From NCBI GenBank assembly GCA_023230265.1, contig JALNXR010000068.1, positions 1 through 9,191 of the forward strand: 9,191 bases of DNA, read 5' to 3'. The position numbers were made by a program, and so were the translations under genes. Source of the stretch: Bacteroidales bacterium (GTDB lineage Bacteria > Bacteroidota > Bacteroidia > Bacteroidales > UBA932). The notes beneath the pieces were generated by a model. That model worked only from the letters and a program-made list of their open reading frames with translations. It was not told where the DNA came from and searched no databases. Of this stretch, positions 1 through 6,175 are shown piece after piece; position 1 is the stretch's first letter, and the number at the start of each line of letters is the position of its first letter.

Positions 1-1
1 A

Positions 2-184
2 ATTGTCTGTTATGCAAAAGAGGGAGATGTTGTAAAGGCCGGGGAAGAGACCGGATTTATCAAATTCGGTTCCAGGGTGGATCTCTTTCTTCCTCTCAAT
101 TCCAGAATACTCGTAAAGAAAGGAATGAGTGTCAAGGGGTGCAGGACAGTTATTGCAACAATTCCCGGGAAAACCCGGATTTAA
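2..184 (+). CDS. psd: Phosphatidylserine decarboxylase, C-terminal part (partial, 5' end outside window)
   Basis: This is the last 60 codons of a phosphatidylserine decarboxylase, which converts phosphatidylserine to phosphatidylethanolamine at the membrane. The visible protein contains GFIKFGSRVDLFLP, the signature around the self-cleavage site in the PSD-A family (known family feature). By analogy, cleavage falls between the Gly at 68-70 and the Ser at 71-73; that Ser becomes the pyruvoyl group, so the whole 37-residue alpha chain lies in the window. The frame ends at TAA 182-184. The beta chain and start codon are missing, so length cannot be checked. It converges on the DUF4295 gene, with a hairpin terminator between them. 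The family call is firm; PSD-A rather than the LGST-type enzyme is inferred from FGSR. Confidence 0.9.
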   Translation: MVCYAKEGDVVKAGEETGFIKFGSRVDLFLPLNSRILVKKGMSVKGCRTVIATIPGKTRI

Positions 185-192
185 AAACAGAT

Positions 193-230
193 AAAAAAAA
201 CGGAGCTGCCTTATTAAAGACAGCTCCGTT
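193..230 (-). terminator. Intrinsic terminator of the rpmB-rpmG-DUF4295 operon
   Basis: A 10-bp perfect inverted repeat, AACGGAGCTG (199-208) and CAGCTCCGTT (221-230), encloses a 12-base loop. On the minus strand the hairpin runs directly into eight U residues (complement of A193-A200), a classic rho-independent terminator placed about 22 bases after the DUF4295 stop codon. On the plus strand the hairpin is followed only by TTAAATAAAT, so it would be a weaker terminator for psd, though it may serve both genes. No ftsY follows DUF4295 here; the operon ends at this hairpin. Confidence 0.88.
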
Positions 231-252
231 AAATAAATATGTATAAGTTAAA

Positions 253-411
253 CTACTTTTTACTAAAGAATTCCTTCTCTGCCTCAACAGGCACCATCTC
301 CTCCTGAAAGGCATATGAACCGCTGCGGTTGGAACGAACCATACGGATACACTTTACAAAATTCTTTCCTGATCCTTTTGCGCCAAATGTCGCAACTGCT
401 TTCTTTGCCAT
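253..411 (-). CDS. DUF4295 family small protein (52 aa)
   Basis: This short gene encodes a basic 52-residue protein beginning MAKKAVATFGAKGSGKNF and ending EAEKEFFSKK. Its size, start, central CIRMVRSNRSGSYAF segment and position directly after rpmG match the DUF4295 family, which is largely confined to Bacteroidota and found beside L28 and L33 genes. The function is unknown; its basic character and neighbours suggest a ribosome-associated role (inference). The ATG at 411 is 19 bases from the rpmG stop codon, with an A-rich leader and no Shine-Dalgarno. It is the last gene before the terminator at 193-230. Confidence 0.87.
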   Translation of the reverse strand: MAKKAVATFGAKGSGKNFVKCIRMVRSNRSGSYAFQEEMVPVEAEKEFFSKK

Positions 412-430
412 TTTATCTAACTTTTACTGA

Positions 431-619
431 TTACTTGATTTCACGGTGAAGAGTCACTTTTTTCAGATAGGGGTTGTATTTTTTACGCTCCAGCCTCTGT
501 GTGGTGTTCTTCTTGTTCTTTGTGGTAATATACCTGGATATGCCCGGTACTCCACTCTCCTTTTGTTCGGTACACTCCAGTATTACCTGAACTCTTATTT
601 TGTTGCCTTTCTTTGCCAT
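431..619 (-). CDS. rpmG: 50S ribosomal protein L33 (bL33), zinc-free type
   Basis: This encodes a 62-residue basic protein with the L33 pattern: [16 protein letters not shown] near the N-terminus, then [26 protein letters not shown] at the C-terminal half. L33 is a small protein of the large ribosomal subunit near the E site. Only one cysteine is present (in LECTE), so the two CxxC zinc knuckles of the C+ form are absent and this is a C- (zinc-independent) L33. It starts 12 bases after rpmB and is followed after 19 bases by the DUF4295 gene, the usual Bacteroidota order. No Shine-Dalgarno is visible. Confidence 0.95.
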   Translation of the reverse strand: MAKKGNKIRVQVILECTEQKESGVPGISRYITTKNKKNTTQRLERKKYNPYLKKVTLHREIK

Positions 620-631
620 AATTTCAATAAA

Positions 632-874
632 TTACACCAGTTTAAGTAATCCTTTATCCCTGGACTCCTTTAGAACCTCTGAGAGTCCCTTTTTATGTAT
701 GGTACGCATCCCGGCTGCAGATACCTTGAGCGTAATGAATCTCTGCTCCTGATCATCCCAGAATCTTTTGTTCTTAAGATTGGGTGCAAATTCACGCTTG
801 GTACGGCGTTTTGAGTGGGAAACATTGTTCCCTATCATCCTTTTCTTACCTGTAACTTGACAAACTCGCGCCAT
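632..874 (-). CDS. rpmB: 50S ribosomal protein L28 (bL28)
   Basis: This encodes an 80-residue L28, a large-subunit protein. The hallmark N-terminus [20 protein letters not shown] is followed by [13 protein letters not shown], and the C-terminal half holds the [12 protein letters not shown] motif. The frame is open upstream to a TTG at 919, but the ATG at 874 is chosen because MARVCQ is the normal family start and because that TTG is part of the predicted -7 promoter element. The leader before the ATG is very A/U-rich with no Shine-Dalgarno, as is typical in this phylum. It is the first gene of the rpmB-rpmG-DUF4295 operon, 77 bases after lepB. Confidence 0.95.
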   Translation of the reverse strand: MARVCQVTGKKRMIGNNVSHSKRRTKREFAPNLKNKRFWDDQEQRFITLKVSAAGMRTIHKKGLSEVLKESRDKGLLKLV

Positions 875-916
875 TTTTATAATTATTATTTTATTTATTT
901 TTCTGATTGAGGGGTG

Positions 917-948
917 CAAATATCGTTAGATTTTTTATATTATCCAAA
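917..948 (-). promoter_or_regulatory. Predicted Bacteroidota-type promoter for rpmB-rpmG-DUF4295
   Basis: On the minus strand, TTTG (945-948) is followed after 20 bases by GATATTTG (917-924). The Bacteroidota primary sigma factor recognises TTTG at -33 and TAnnTTTG at -7, so this pair has one mismatch, in the first base of the -7 box. The expected start of transcription is near position 911, giving a 5' UTR of about 37 bases before the rpmB ATG. The -33 box lies just past the lepB stop codon (952-954), which fits an independent promoter for the L28 operon. Confidence 0.5.
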
Positions 949-951
949 TAT

Positions 952-2301
952 TTACACAATTTTAAAAATTCGTTTCCACCTTATATTCCTTGGGAATGAG
1001 TTGTACTGATCCTTGGAAAACCACACTACTGAGGGGGTCCCCACAACATGGGATTCAGGCACAAAACCCCAGTACCTTGAGTCCAGAGAGTTGTGTCTGT
1101 TGTCTCCCATCATAAAGAAATAATCCAGCTTAAAGGTGTACTTATCGGCAGGCTGTTCGTTTATGAATATCTGGGAATCTCTGACTTCCAGCTTATTGCC
1201 TTCGTATGAAGAAATAATTCTGCGGTAGAGAGGTAAATTATCAATGTTCAGATCAATAGTCGCTCCTTTGGAAGGTATCCAGAGAGGACCAAAATTATCC
1301 CTGGTCCACCGGAAATTACCTGTAAAGGGGAATAGCATGAGTGGAGAATCCGGAGTGTCAGGAGGATATGTGTCAATATTCTGCCTGATATCGGCTATAT
1401 TGGAAAGAGCCTGCAGTTCACTTACCTCATCCTCGTTAAGAGGCATACTATGGTAACCGGGGAGCTCCGGGTCAAAATAGAGCTCAGCAGGAGATAATCC
1501 GAACCTCTCCAGAAGTTTTGGATTTATTGAGGTTCCGTTGGTGTAGACAGTAAAGGTGTTTTGTATTCCGGGATAATTCTTCTGGGGTATTCCGTTTACA
1601 ATTACCTTTCCGTTCACTATCTCAAGTGTGTCTCCCGGGAGGGCGACACATCTCTTTACATAATTGTCCTTTTTGTCGTCTGGTCTCACCACAACCGGAC
1701 CATACATCCTGTGAGTGTAATCCCTTCCGTAGAGCCTTACATATGTGTAATAATCTGCAGTAGGATCACCCTTGAGGACAGTATCTCCGTGGGGGAAGTT
1801 AAAAACCACAATATCATCCCTGTCCACCTCTCTGAGTCCCGCTATTCTTCTGTAAGGATTCTGTATCCATTTAAGATAGGACTCCCCTTTTGTCAATGGC
1901 AGCACATTGTGCACCAATGGAAAAGAGAGCGGAGTCTGAGAGATTTTGGGACCATAAGCCAGCTTGCTTACAAAAAGATAGTCTCCGGTCATGAGAGTAC
2001 GCTCCATGGAGGAGGTTGGTATCATGTAGGCTTCAAAGAAAAAGGCCTTTATAAACGTAGATACAATAAGTGCAAATATTATTGCATCCAGCCAGTCAAG
2101 CCAGACATTTCTCTTTTCTCCCTTCTTGTATCTTTTCTTCCAGAAAGCCCATCTGACCTTTTTGGTAATAAAGATATCAAAAATGATTATTACACCAAGG
2201 AGGAACCACCAGTTTCGGAACCAGATAACCCAAAGAAGATACAGTATGGACCAAATTGCAAATTTGATCCATCTGTTGCTGAGTATCCGGAACCTTTTCA
2301 T
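952..2301 (-). CDS. lepB: Signal peptidase I, long Bacteroidota form
   Basis: This encodes a 449-residue membrane serine protease that removes signal peptides from exported preproteins. Hydrophobic segments lie at about residues 12-28, 30-46 and 72-90. The catalytic Ser is predicted at 98 in MIPTSSMERTL and the general-base Lys at 216 in YVKRCVALPGD. The conserved box E is MGDNRHNSLDSRYWG at 398-412. Roughly 180 residues separate the Lys motif from box E, far more than in compact homologues. This is a known trait of long Bacteroidota enzymes and may form an extra periplasmic lobe (inference). The start lies 7 bases after the rplT stop codon, so lepB is almost certainly cotranscribed with the translation genes. 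Both catalytic residues are present. Confidence 0.94.
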   Translation of the reverse strand: MKRFRILSNRWIKFAIWSILYLLWVIWFRNWWFLLGVIIIFDIFITKKVRWAFWKKRYKKGEKRNVWLDWLDAIIFALIVSTFIKAFFFEAYMIPTSSMERTLMTGDYLFVSKLAYGPKISQTPLSFPLVHNVLPLTKGESYLKWIQNPYRRIAGLREVDRDDIVVFNFPHGDTVLKGDPTADYYTYVRLYGRDYTHRMYGPVVVRPDDKKDNYVKRCVALPGDTLEIVNGKVIVNGIPQKNYPGIQNTFTVYTNGTSINPKLLERFGLSPAELYFDPELPGYHSMPLNEDEVSELQALSNIADIRQNIDTYPPDTPDSPLMLFPFTGNFRWTRDNFGPLWIPSKGATIDLNIDNLPLYRRIISSYEGNKLEVRDSQIFINEQPADKYTFKLDYFFMMGDNRHNSLDSRYWGFVPESHVVGTPSVVWFSKDQYNSFPRNIRWKRIFKIV

Positions 2302-2308
2302 CAGGAGC

Positions 2309-2653
2309 CTATTTAACTGAGTTGATTATAGCTTCAAAGGCCTGTGGATTGTTCATGGCCAGATCGGCAAGAACCTTGCGGTTAAGTCCCACATTGTTTT
2401 TGGCAAGCCTTCCCATGAAGTCAGAGTAGTTCATACCGTGCTGTCTTGCAGCAGCGTTTATCCTCTGGATCCAAAGAGCACGGAAATTACGTTTTTTGGT
2501 TTTGCGGTCCCGGTAGGCATATGTAAGCCCCTTTTCATAGGTGTTTTTTGCTACCGTCCAGACATTTGCGCGGGCAAGGAAATTGCCCTTTGTCAATTTT
2601 AGAATTTTTTTGCGGCGCACTCTTGAGGCAACCGAATTAACAGATCTTGGCAT
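2309..2653 (-). CDS. rplT: 50S ribosomal protein L20 (bL20)
   Basis: This encodes 114 residues of L20, an early assembly protein of the large subunit that binds 23S rRNA; in several bacteria it represses its own operon. The basic N-terminal arm [20 protein letters not shown] is followed by the globular domain with [20 protein letters not shown] and [25 protein letters not shown]. The length is normal. It follows rpmI after a 75-base spacer that can fold into a stem (2670-2717), and lepB begins 7 bases downstream. Confidence 0.97.
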   Translation of the reverse strand: MPRSVNSVASRVRRKKILKLTKGNFLARANVWTVAKNTYEKGLTYAYRDRKTKKRNFRALWIQRINAAARQHGMNYSDFMGRLAKNNVGLNRKVLADLAMNNPQAFEAIINSVK

Positions 2654-2669
2654 CTCTTTTTTGTTTTAA

Positions 2670-2717
2670 GAATGTCAGCGCTCTCCCTCTGTGAGAAACT
2701 TATTCTGCTGTACATTC
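2670..2717 (-). promoter_or_regulatory. Candidate RNA stem-loop in the rpmI-rplT spacer
   Basis: The arms GAATGTCAGC (2670-2679) and GCTGTACATTC (2707-2717) pair over 10 bp with one bulged base, at 2711. In the minus-strand mRNA the bulge is an A in the 5' arm, GAAUGU-A-CAGC. Inside, TCTC (2682-2685) can pair with GAGA (2693-2696). There is no U-tract after the stem, so it is not a terminator. It ends 16 bases before the rplT ATG, in the longest spacer between any two genes from thrS to lepB. A role in L20 autoregulation or mRNA processing is inference only. Confidence 0.45.
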
Positions 2718-2728
2718 AGGTTAATAAA

Positions 2729-2923
2729 TTATACAACCAGCAGTGATTTTATCCTCTTTTCGTCTGCGTCAGAAACTAATGACGAATAGGTAAGGTTTCT
2801 CTTCTGCTTGGTGGTCTTTTTTGTTAAAATGTGGCTTTTGAAAGCATGCTTTCTCTTCACCTTCCCTGTTCCGGTAAGGTCAAAACGCTTTTTTGCACCG
2901 GAATTGGTCTTTATTTTGGGCAT
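2729..2923 (-). CDS. rpmI: 50S ribosomal protein L35 (bL35)
   Basis: This encodes a 64-residue, very basic protein with the L35 signature [20 protein letters not shown] followed by [17 protein letters not shown] and a KQKRNL segment. L35 is a small component of the large ribosomal subunit. The ATG at 2923 is 27 bases after the infC stop codon, and the classic infC-rpmI-rplT order is kept. Length and motifs are normal. No Shine-Dalgarno is seen; the leader is A/U-rich. Confidence 0.96.
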   Translation of the reverse strand: MPKIKTNSGAKKRFDLTGTGKVKRKHAFKSHILTKKTTKQKRNLTYSSLVSDADEKRIKSLLVV

Positions 2924-2950
2924 TTGTACAAAAGTATTTAATGGTTAACA

Positions 2951-3574
2951 CTATTTTTTCTTAACGGGAGCTATCATCATTATCATCCTTTTCCCCTCCA
3001 GTTTGGGCATCTGTTCAGCTTTTCCCCATTCATCCAGTTCAAGGGCAAATCTGAGCAGAAGTTTCTCTCCCTGCTCTGAGAAAAGTATCGACCTTCCTTT
3101 GAAAAAGACAAAGGCCTTTACTTTTGCTCCCTCCTGAAGGAAAGACTGGGCATGTTTGAGCTTAAACTGAAAATCATGCTCATCTGTGTTAGGGCCGAAT
3201 CTTATCTCCTTTATTACAATCTTGCTGGCATTTGCCTTCATCTCCCTGGCCTTCTTCTTCTGCTGGTAAAGATATTTCTGGTAATCTATTATCTTACAAA
3301 CAGGCGGATCGGCATTTGCTGATATCTCAACAAGATCAAGTTCAAGAGCTTCAGCCATTTTAAGGGCTTCGAACAGTGAGTATATTCCAGGGTTGGTTAC
3401 ATTGTCACCAACCACACGGACCCTCGGAGCAGTAATCTCTTCGTTAACTCTGGAACCATCATTATTTTTACCAGACATCCGGGCATTTCTTGCTGCCTGA
3501 CGGTTCTGGCTGTTAACGGGAGAGGATGTCCTTTTTACAAATCCTCCGGGACGGGGTTTAAATGGTGTTGCGAT
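2951..3574 (-). CDS. infC: Translation initiation factor IF-3 with probable ATC start
   Basis: This encodes IF-3, which binds the 30S subunit, checks the start codon and initiator tRNA, and prevents early subunit joining. Conserved parts are [36 protein letters not shown] with the following YLYQQKKK linker, and the C-terminal domain with [21 protein letters not shown] and PKLEGKRM. The first ATG (3478) gives 175 aa beginning only 10 residues before the core. The frame is open back to a TAG at 3587-3589, and in it an ATC at 3572-3574 lies 8 bases after AGGAGG (3583-3588). Starting there gives 207 aa with the N-terminus (M)[14 protein letters not shown], resembling the Arg/Pro-rich MAT-type N-termini of IF-3 in the phylum as I remember them. 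Non-ATG starts in infC are known to support IF-3 autoregulation. The family call is certain, the start about 75%. Confidence 0.93.
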   Translation of the reverse strand: MATPFKPRPGGFVKRTSSPVNSQNRQAARNARMSGKNNDGSRVNEEITAPRVRVVGDNVTNPGIYSLFEALKMAEALELDLVEISANADPPVCKIIDYQKYLYQQKKKAREMKANASKIVIKEIRFGPNTDEHDFQFKLKHAQSFLQEGAKVKAFVFFKGRSILFSEQGEKLLLRFALELDEWGKAEQMPKLEGKRMIMMIAPVKKK

Positions 3575-3582
3575 ATATGTAT

Positions 3583-3588
3583 CCTCCT
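3583..3588 (-). promoter_or_regulatory. Consensus Shine-Dalgarno that decides the infC start
   Basis: The minus strand reads AGGAGG here, 8 bases before an ATC codon and 104 bases before the first in-frame ATG of infC. That spacing is ideal for the ATC and useless for the ATG. No other gene start in this window has a comparable site, which fits the phylum's general avoidance of Shine-Dalgarno sequences and makes this one likely functional. It lies in the 29-base thrS-infC spacer. Confidence 0.75.
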
Positions 3589-3603
3589 ATTATTTTAAAT
3601 TTC

Positions 3604-5538
3604 TTACTCAATCTGTTTCTTAATCTCCTCTTTTATTAATTCCACAAAAGCTTCTACGGGCATCTGACCTTTATCCCCTTCACCCTGACGTCTGACAGAG
3701 ATTGTGGCTGAATCTGCCTCCTTCTCTCCGACCACAATGATGAACGGAATCCTTTTAAGTTCATTCTCCCTTATCTTTTTGCCGATAGTTTCGCTACGAT
3801 CGTCAATTAGGGCGCGAATGTCGCTATTATTTAGCAATTCTGCAACTTTTTTTGCATAGTCATTGTACTTTTCGCTCACAGGCAGTATGACAGCCTGGTC
3901 AGGTGACAACCAAAGCGGGAATTTGCCTCCGGTATGTTCAATAAGCACAGCTATAAACCTCTCCATGGAGCCGAAGGGGGCTCTGTGAATCATCACAGGC
4001 CTGTATTTACGGTCATCGGCACCTGTATACTCCAGCTCGAATCTTTCAGGAAGATTATAGTCAACCTGGATTGTTCCCAACTGCCATTTTCTGCCTATGG
4101 CATCCCTGACCATAAAGTCCAGTTTCGGGCCGTAGAAAGCAGCTTCACCAAGTTCGACAACGGTCTTGAGACCCTTCTCCCTGGCTGCTTCAATTATTGC
4201 ATTCTCTGCCCTCTCCCAGTTATCGTCACTTCCAATGTACTTCTCTTTGTCAGATGGATCTCTAAGGGAAATCTGGGCTGTGTAATCCTTAAAGTCCAAA
4301 GTTCTGAAAATATAGAGGACAATGTCTATCACCTTGATAAACTCCTCTTTGAGCTGATCCGGGCGGCAAAAGATATGGGCATCGTCCTGTGTGAAACCTC
4401 TTACCCTCGTAAGACCATGAAGTTCACCGCTCTGTTCATATCTGTAAACTGTTCCGAACTCTGCCAGGCGAAGTGGAAGATCTCTGTATGATCTTGGTTT
4501 GGTCTTGTAAATCTCACAGTGGTGGGGACAGTTCATAGGTTTCAGGAGAAACTCTTCACCCTCCTGAGGTGTATGGATTGGCTGAAAGGAGTCCTTGCCG
4601 TATTTGGCATAGTGTCCCGATGTGACATAGAGCTCTTTCTGCCCTATGTGAGGGGTTATTACAGGTTGATATCCACCCTCTCTCTGAACTCTCTTGAGAA
4701 AGTTCTCGAGTCTTTCCCTGAGTAGAGCCCCTTTAGGCAGCCAGAGTGCGAGACCCTGTCCGACTCTCTGGGAGAAGGCAAAAAGTTCCAGCTCTTTACC
4801 CAGCTTTCTGTGATCTCTCTTTTTTGCCTCTTCCATCATCAGAAGATACTCGTCCAGAAGTTTTTTCTGAGGGAATGTGACACCGTAGATTCTGGTGAGC
4901 ATCTTTCTCTTTTCGTCCCCTCTCCAGTAGGCTCCGGCAATGGCTGTTAATTTCACAGCCTTGATAACGGATGTATCTGCAAGGTGCGGTCCCCTGCAAA
5001 GATCTGTAAAGGAGCCGTTGGTATAAAAAGAGATTGTCCCGTCCTCAAGATTACTGATAAGTTCGCATTTATATTCGTCGCCCTTTTGCTCATAGGTTCT
5101 TAGTGCCTCCTCCTTACTCACCTCTCTCCGGACAAAATGCTGCTTCTCTCTTGCAAGGGCAAGCATTCTCTCTTCAATATTTTTAAGATCAGACTCGGTA
5201 ATGGTCCTGTTTCCTGTGTCCACATCGTAGTAGAAACCTGTTTCAATCGAGGGGCCGATGCCGAATTTGATGCCGGGATAGAGCTGCTCCAGTGCCTCGG
5301 CCATAAGGTGTGATGAGGAGTGCCAGAAAGTACTCTTACCCTGGGGATCTTCCCATTTATGAAATTTAACTGTTGAATCTTCGTTTATTGGTCTGGTTAT
5401 CTCTACAACTCTGGAGTTAACAGTTGCCGAGAGAATCTCTCTTGCAAGGGAGGAACTTAAGCTCTCTGCAATGGCCATAGGGGTTATCCCTCTCTGATAG
5501 GTGCGTACAGAACCATCGGGAAATGTAATGTCAATCAT
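3604..5538 (-). CDS. thrS: Threonyl-tRNA synthetase
   Basis: This is a full-length 644-residue cytoplasmic class II synthetase that charges tRNA-Thr. The order is an N-terminal TGS domain (about 1-60), then the editing domain with HSSSH (His73, His77) and CRGPH (Cys181, His185), which clears mischarged Ser-tRNA. The catalytic core follows, with zinc ligands expected at Cys337 (MNCPHH), His388 (DDAHIF) and His518 (MIHRAPFGS), and last an anticodon-binding domain (about 545-644) with [10 protein letters not shown] and [12 protein letters not shown] at 5550 would add four residues, but the ATG at 5538 gives [14 protein letters not shown], matching the usual family start. infC begins 29 bases downstream. 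All editing and catalytic motifs are present. I see no T-box or clear promoter in the upstream spacer. Confidence 0.97.
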   Translation of the reverse strand: MIDITFPDGSVRTYQRGITPMAIAESLSSSLAREILSATVNSRVVEITRPINEDSTVKFHKWEDPQGKSTFWHSSSHLMAEALEQLYPGIKFGIGPSIETGFYYDVDTGNRTITESDLKNIEERMLALAREKQHFVRREVSKEEALRTYEQKGDEYKCELISNLEDGTISFYTNGSFTDLCRGPHLADTSVIKAVKLTAIAGAYWRGDEKRKMLTRIYGVTFPQKKLLDEYLLMMEEAKKRDHRKLGKELELFAFSQRVGQGLALWLPKGALLRERLENFLKRVQREGGYQPVITPHIGQKELYVTSGHYAKYGKDSFQPIHTPQEGEEFLLKPMNCPHHCEIYKTKPRSYRDLPLRLAEFGTVYRYEQSGELHGLTRVRGFTQDDAHIFCRPDQLKEEFIKVIDIVLYIFRTLDFKDYTAQISLRDPSDKEKYIGSDDNWERAENAIIEAAREKGLKTVVELGEAAFYGPKLDFMVRDAIGRKWQLGTIQVDYNLPERFELEYTGADDRKYRPVMIHRAPFGSMERFIAVLIEHTGGKFPLWLSPDQAVILPVSEKYNDYAKKVAELLNNSDIRALIDDRSETIGKKIRENELKRIPFIIVVGEKEADSATISVRRQGEGDKGQMPVEAFVELIKEEIKKQIE

Positions 5539-5599
5539 CTGCTTATTCACAATTCTTTAATAATTTGTAAAGTTAAATATTTTTTAGAAATCCATATAT

Positions 5600-5630
5600 T
5601 TTGAGAGTTATTCATTTTTATTTAATTTTG
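5600..5630 (+). promoter_or_regulatory. Predicted Bacteroidota-type promoter for the DUF4199-GT2 operon
   Basis: TTTG at 5600-5603 is followed, after exactly 19 bases, by TAATTTTG at 5623-5630. This matches the Bacteroidota consensus of TTTG (-33) and TAnnTTTG (-7) without a mismatch and with normal spacing. The expected transcription start is near 5637, leaving a leader of about 23 bases before the ATG at 5660. It lies in the 121-base divergent region between thrS and the DUF4199 gene; no equally good match was found facing thrS. Confidence 0.68.
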
Positions 5631-5659
5631 AGCATTCTATCAGATAAAACTTGACAACT

Positions 5660-6166
5660 ATGCAAAAAAACACCTGGAGCCTGGCGGCAGTCAACGGACT
5701 GATGCTTGCTTTGGTTACAATCATCATCACCCTGGTACAAACAATTCTTGAACCCGGTTCCGCAATTAAAATTTTACTCTGGGCTCTTAAACTCGGGCTG
5801 AGTTTATGGTTACTGTACTACTTCATTAAGGACCATTCCAAAGAACAGGAGCTCTATACTTACAGGGACGGATTCATTTATGGATTTAAAATCTGTCTTT
5901 TATCCTCTGTTGTTTGTGCAGCTTACATTTTTCTCCATTACACACTCATCTTTCCGGATGCGGCTGCCGAATCCCTTGAGCAGGCTGCGGCAATGCTCCA
6001 GTCAGGCAACCCGGAAGCCCTTGAAACTATTGAGAGAATTGGCGGAAAACTCCCCCAGATATCCACCATTGTCACTTTGATTTATAATACCCTTTTTGGA
6101 TTGGTAGCATCAGCCGTTATAGCCAATTACACTAAAAAGGGAGATGTTTTTTCCACACCAGCTTAA
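5660..6166 (+). CDS. DUF4199 family integral membrane protein
   Basis: This encodes a 168-residue inner-membrane protein with four predicted hydrophobic segments, at about 8-29, 36-56, 75-97 and 133-156. The third and fourth are separated by a polar, Ala/Glu-rich stretch (SLEQAAAMLQSGNPEALETI). The size, the membrane layout, the YRDGFIYGFKIC segment, and the position directly before a DPM1-like glycosyltransferase match the DUF4199 family of Bacteroidota. No catalytic motif is visible and the function is unknown; a link to the partner's lipid or glycan substrate is inference. A TTG at 5651 could add three residues, but the ATG at 5660 is preferred. The next gene starts 9 bases after the stop codon, so the two are cotranscribed from the promoter at 5600-5630. 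Confidence 0.82.
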   Translation: MQKNTWSLAAVNGLMLALVTIIITLVQTILEPGSAIKILLWALKLGLSLWLLYYFIKDHSKEQELYTYRDGFIYGFKICLLSSVVCAAYIFLHYTLIFPDAAAESLEQAAAMLQSGNPEALETIERIGGKLPQISTIVTLIYNTLFGLVASAVIANYTKKGDVFSTPA

Positions 6167-6175
6167 ATATCAGAC

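Noticed and set aside
446..649. 67-codon hydrophobic open frame on the plus strand
   Set aside because: It is the complement of rpmG; its hydrophobic look comes from Lys-rich codons of the ribosomal protein read backwards.
875..919. 15-residue N-terminal extension of rpmB from an upstream TTG
   Set aside because: L28 normally starts at MARVCQ; the extension is low-complexity Ile/Lys, and the TTG is part of the predicted -7 box, upstream of the expected transcript start.
1561..2316. 251-codon open frame on the plus strand
   Set aside because: It lies fully antisense to lepB, whose catalytic motifs and family match are clear. The translation shows no domain, and no promoter or start signal faces it.
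3934..4491. 185-codon open frame on the plus strand
   Set aside because: Antisense to the thrS catalytic core; the translation resembles no protein family and simply reflects codon bias of thrS.
5539..5550. GTG start adding four residues to thrS
   Set aside because: The ATG at 5538 gives MIDITFPDG, which matches the usual ThrRS TGS-domain start; no ribosome site favours the GTG.
5551..5650. T-box or tRNA-like operator upstream of thrS
   Set aside because: The leader is A/U-rich with no T-box sequence, no stable stem and no threonine anticodon-like loop that I can point to.
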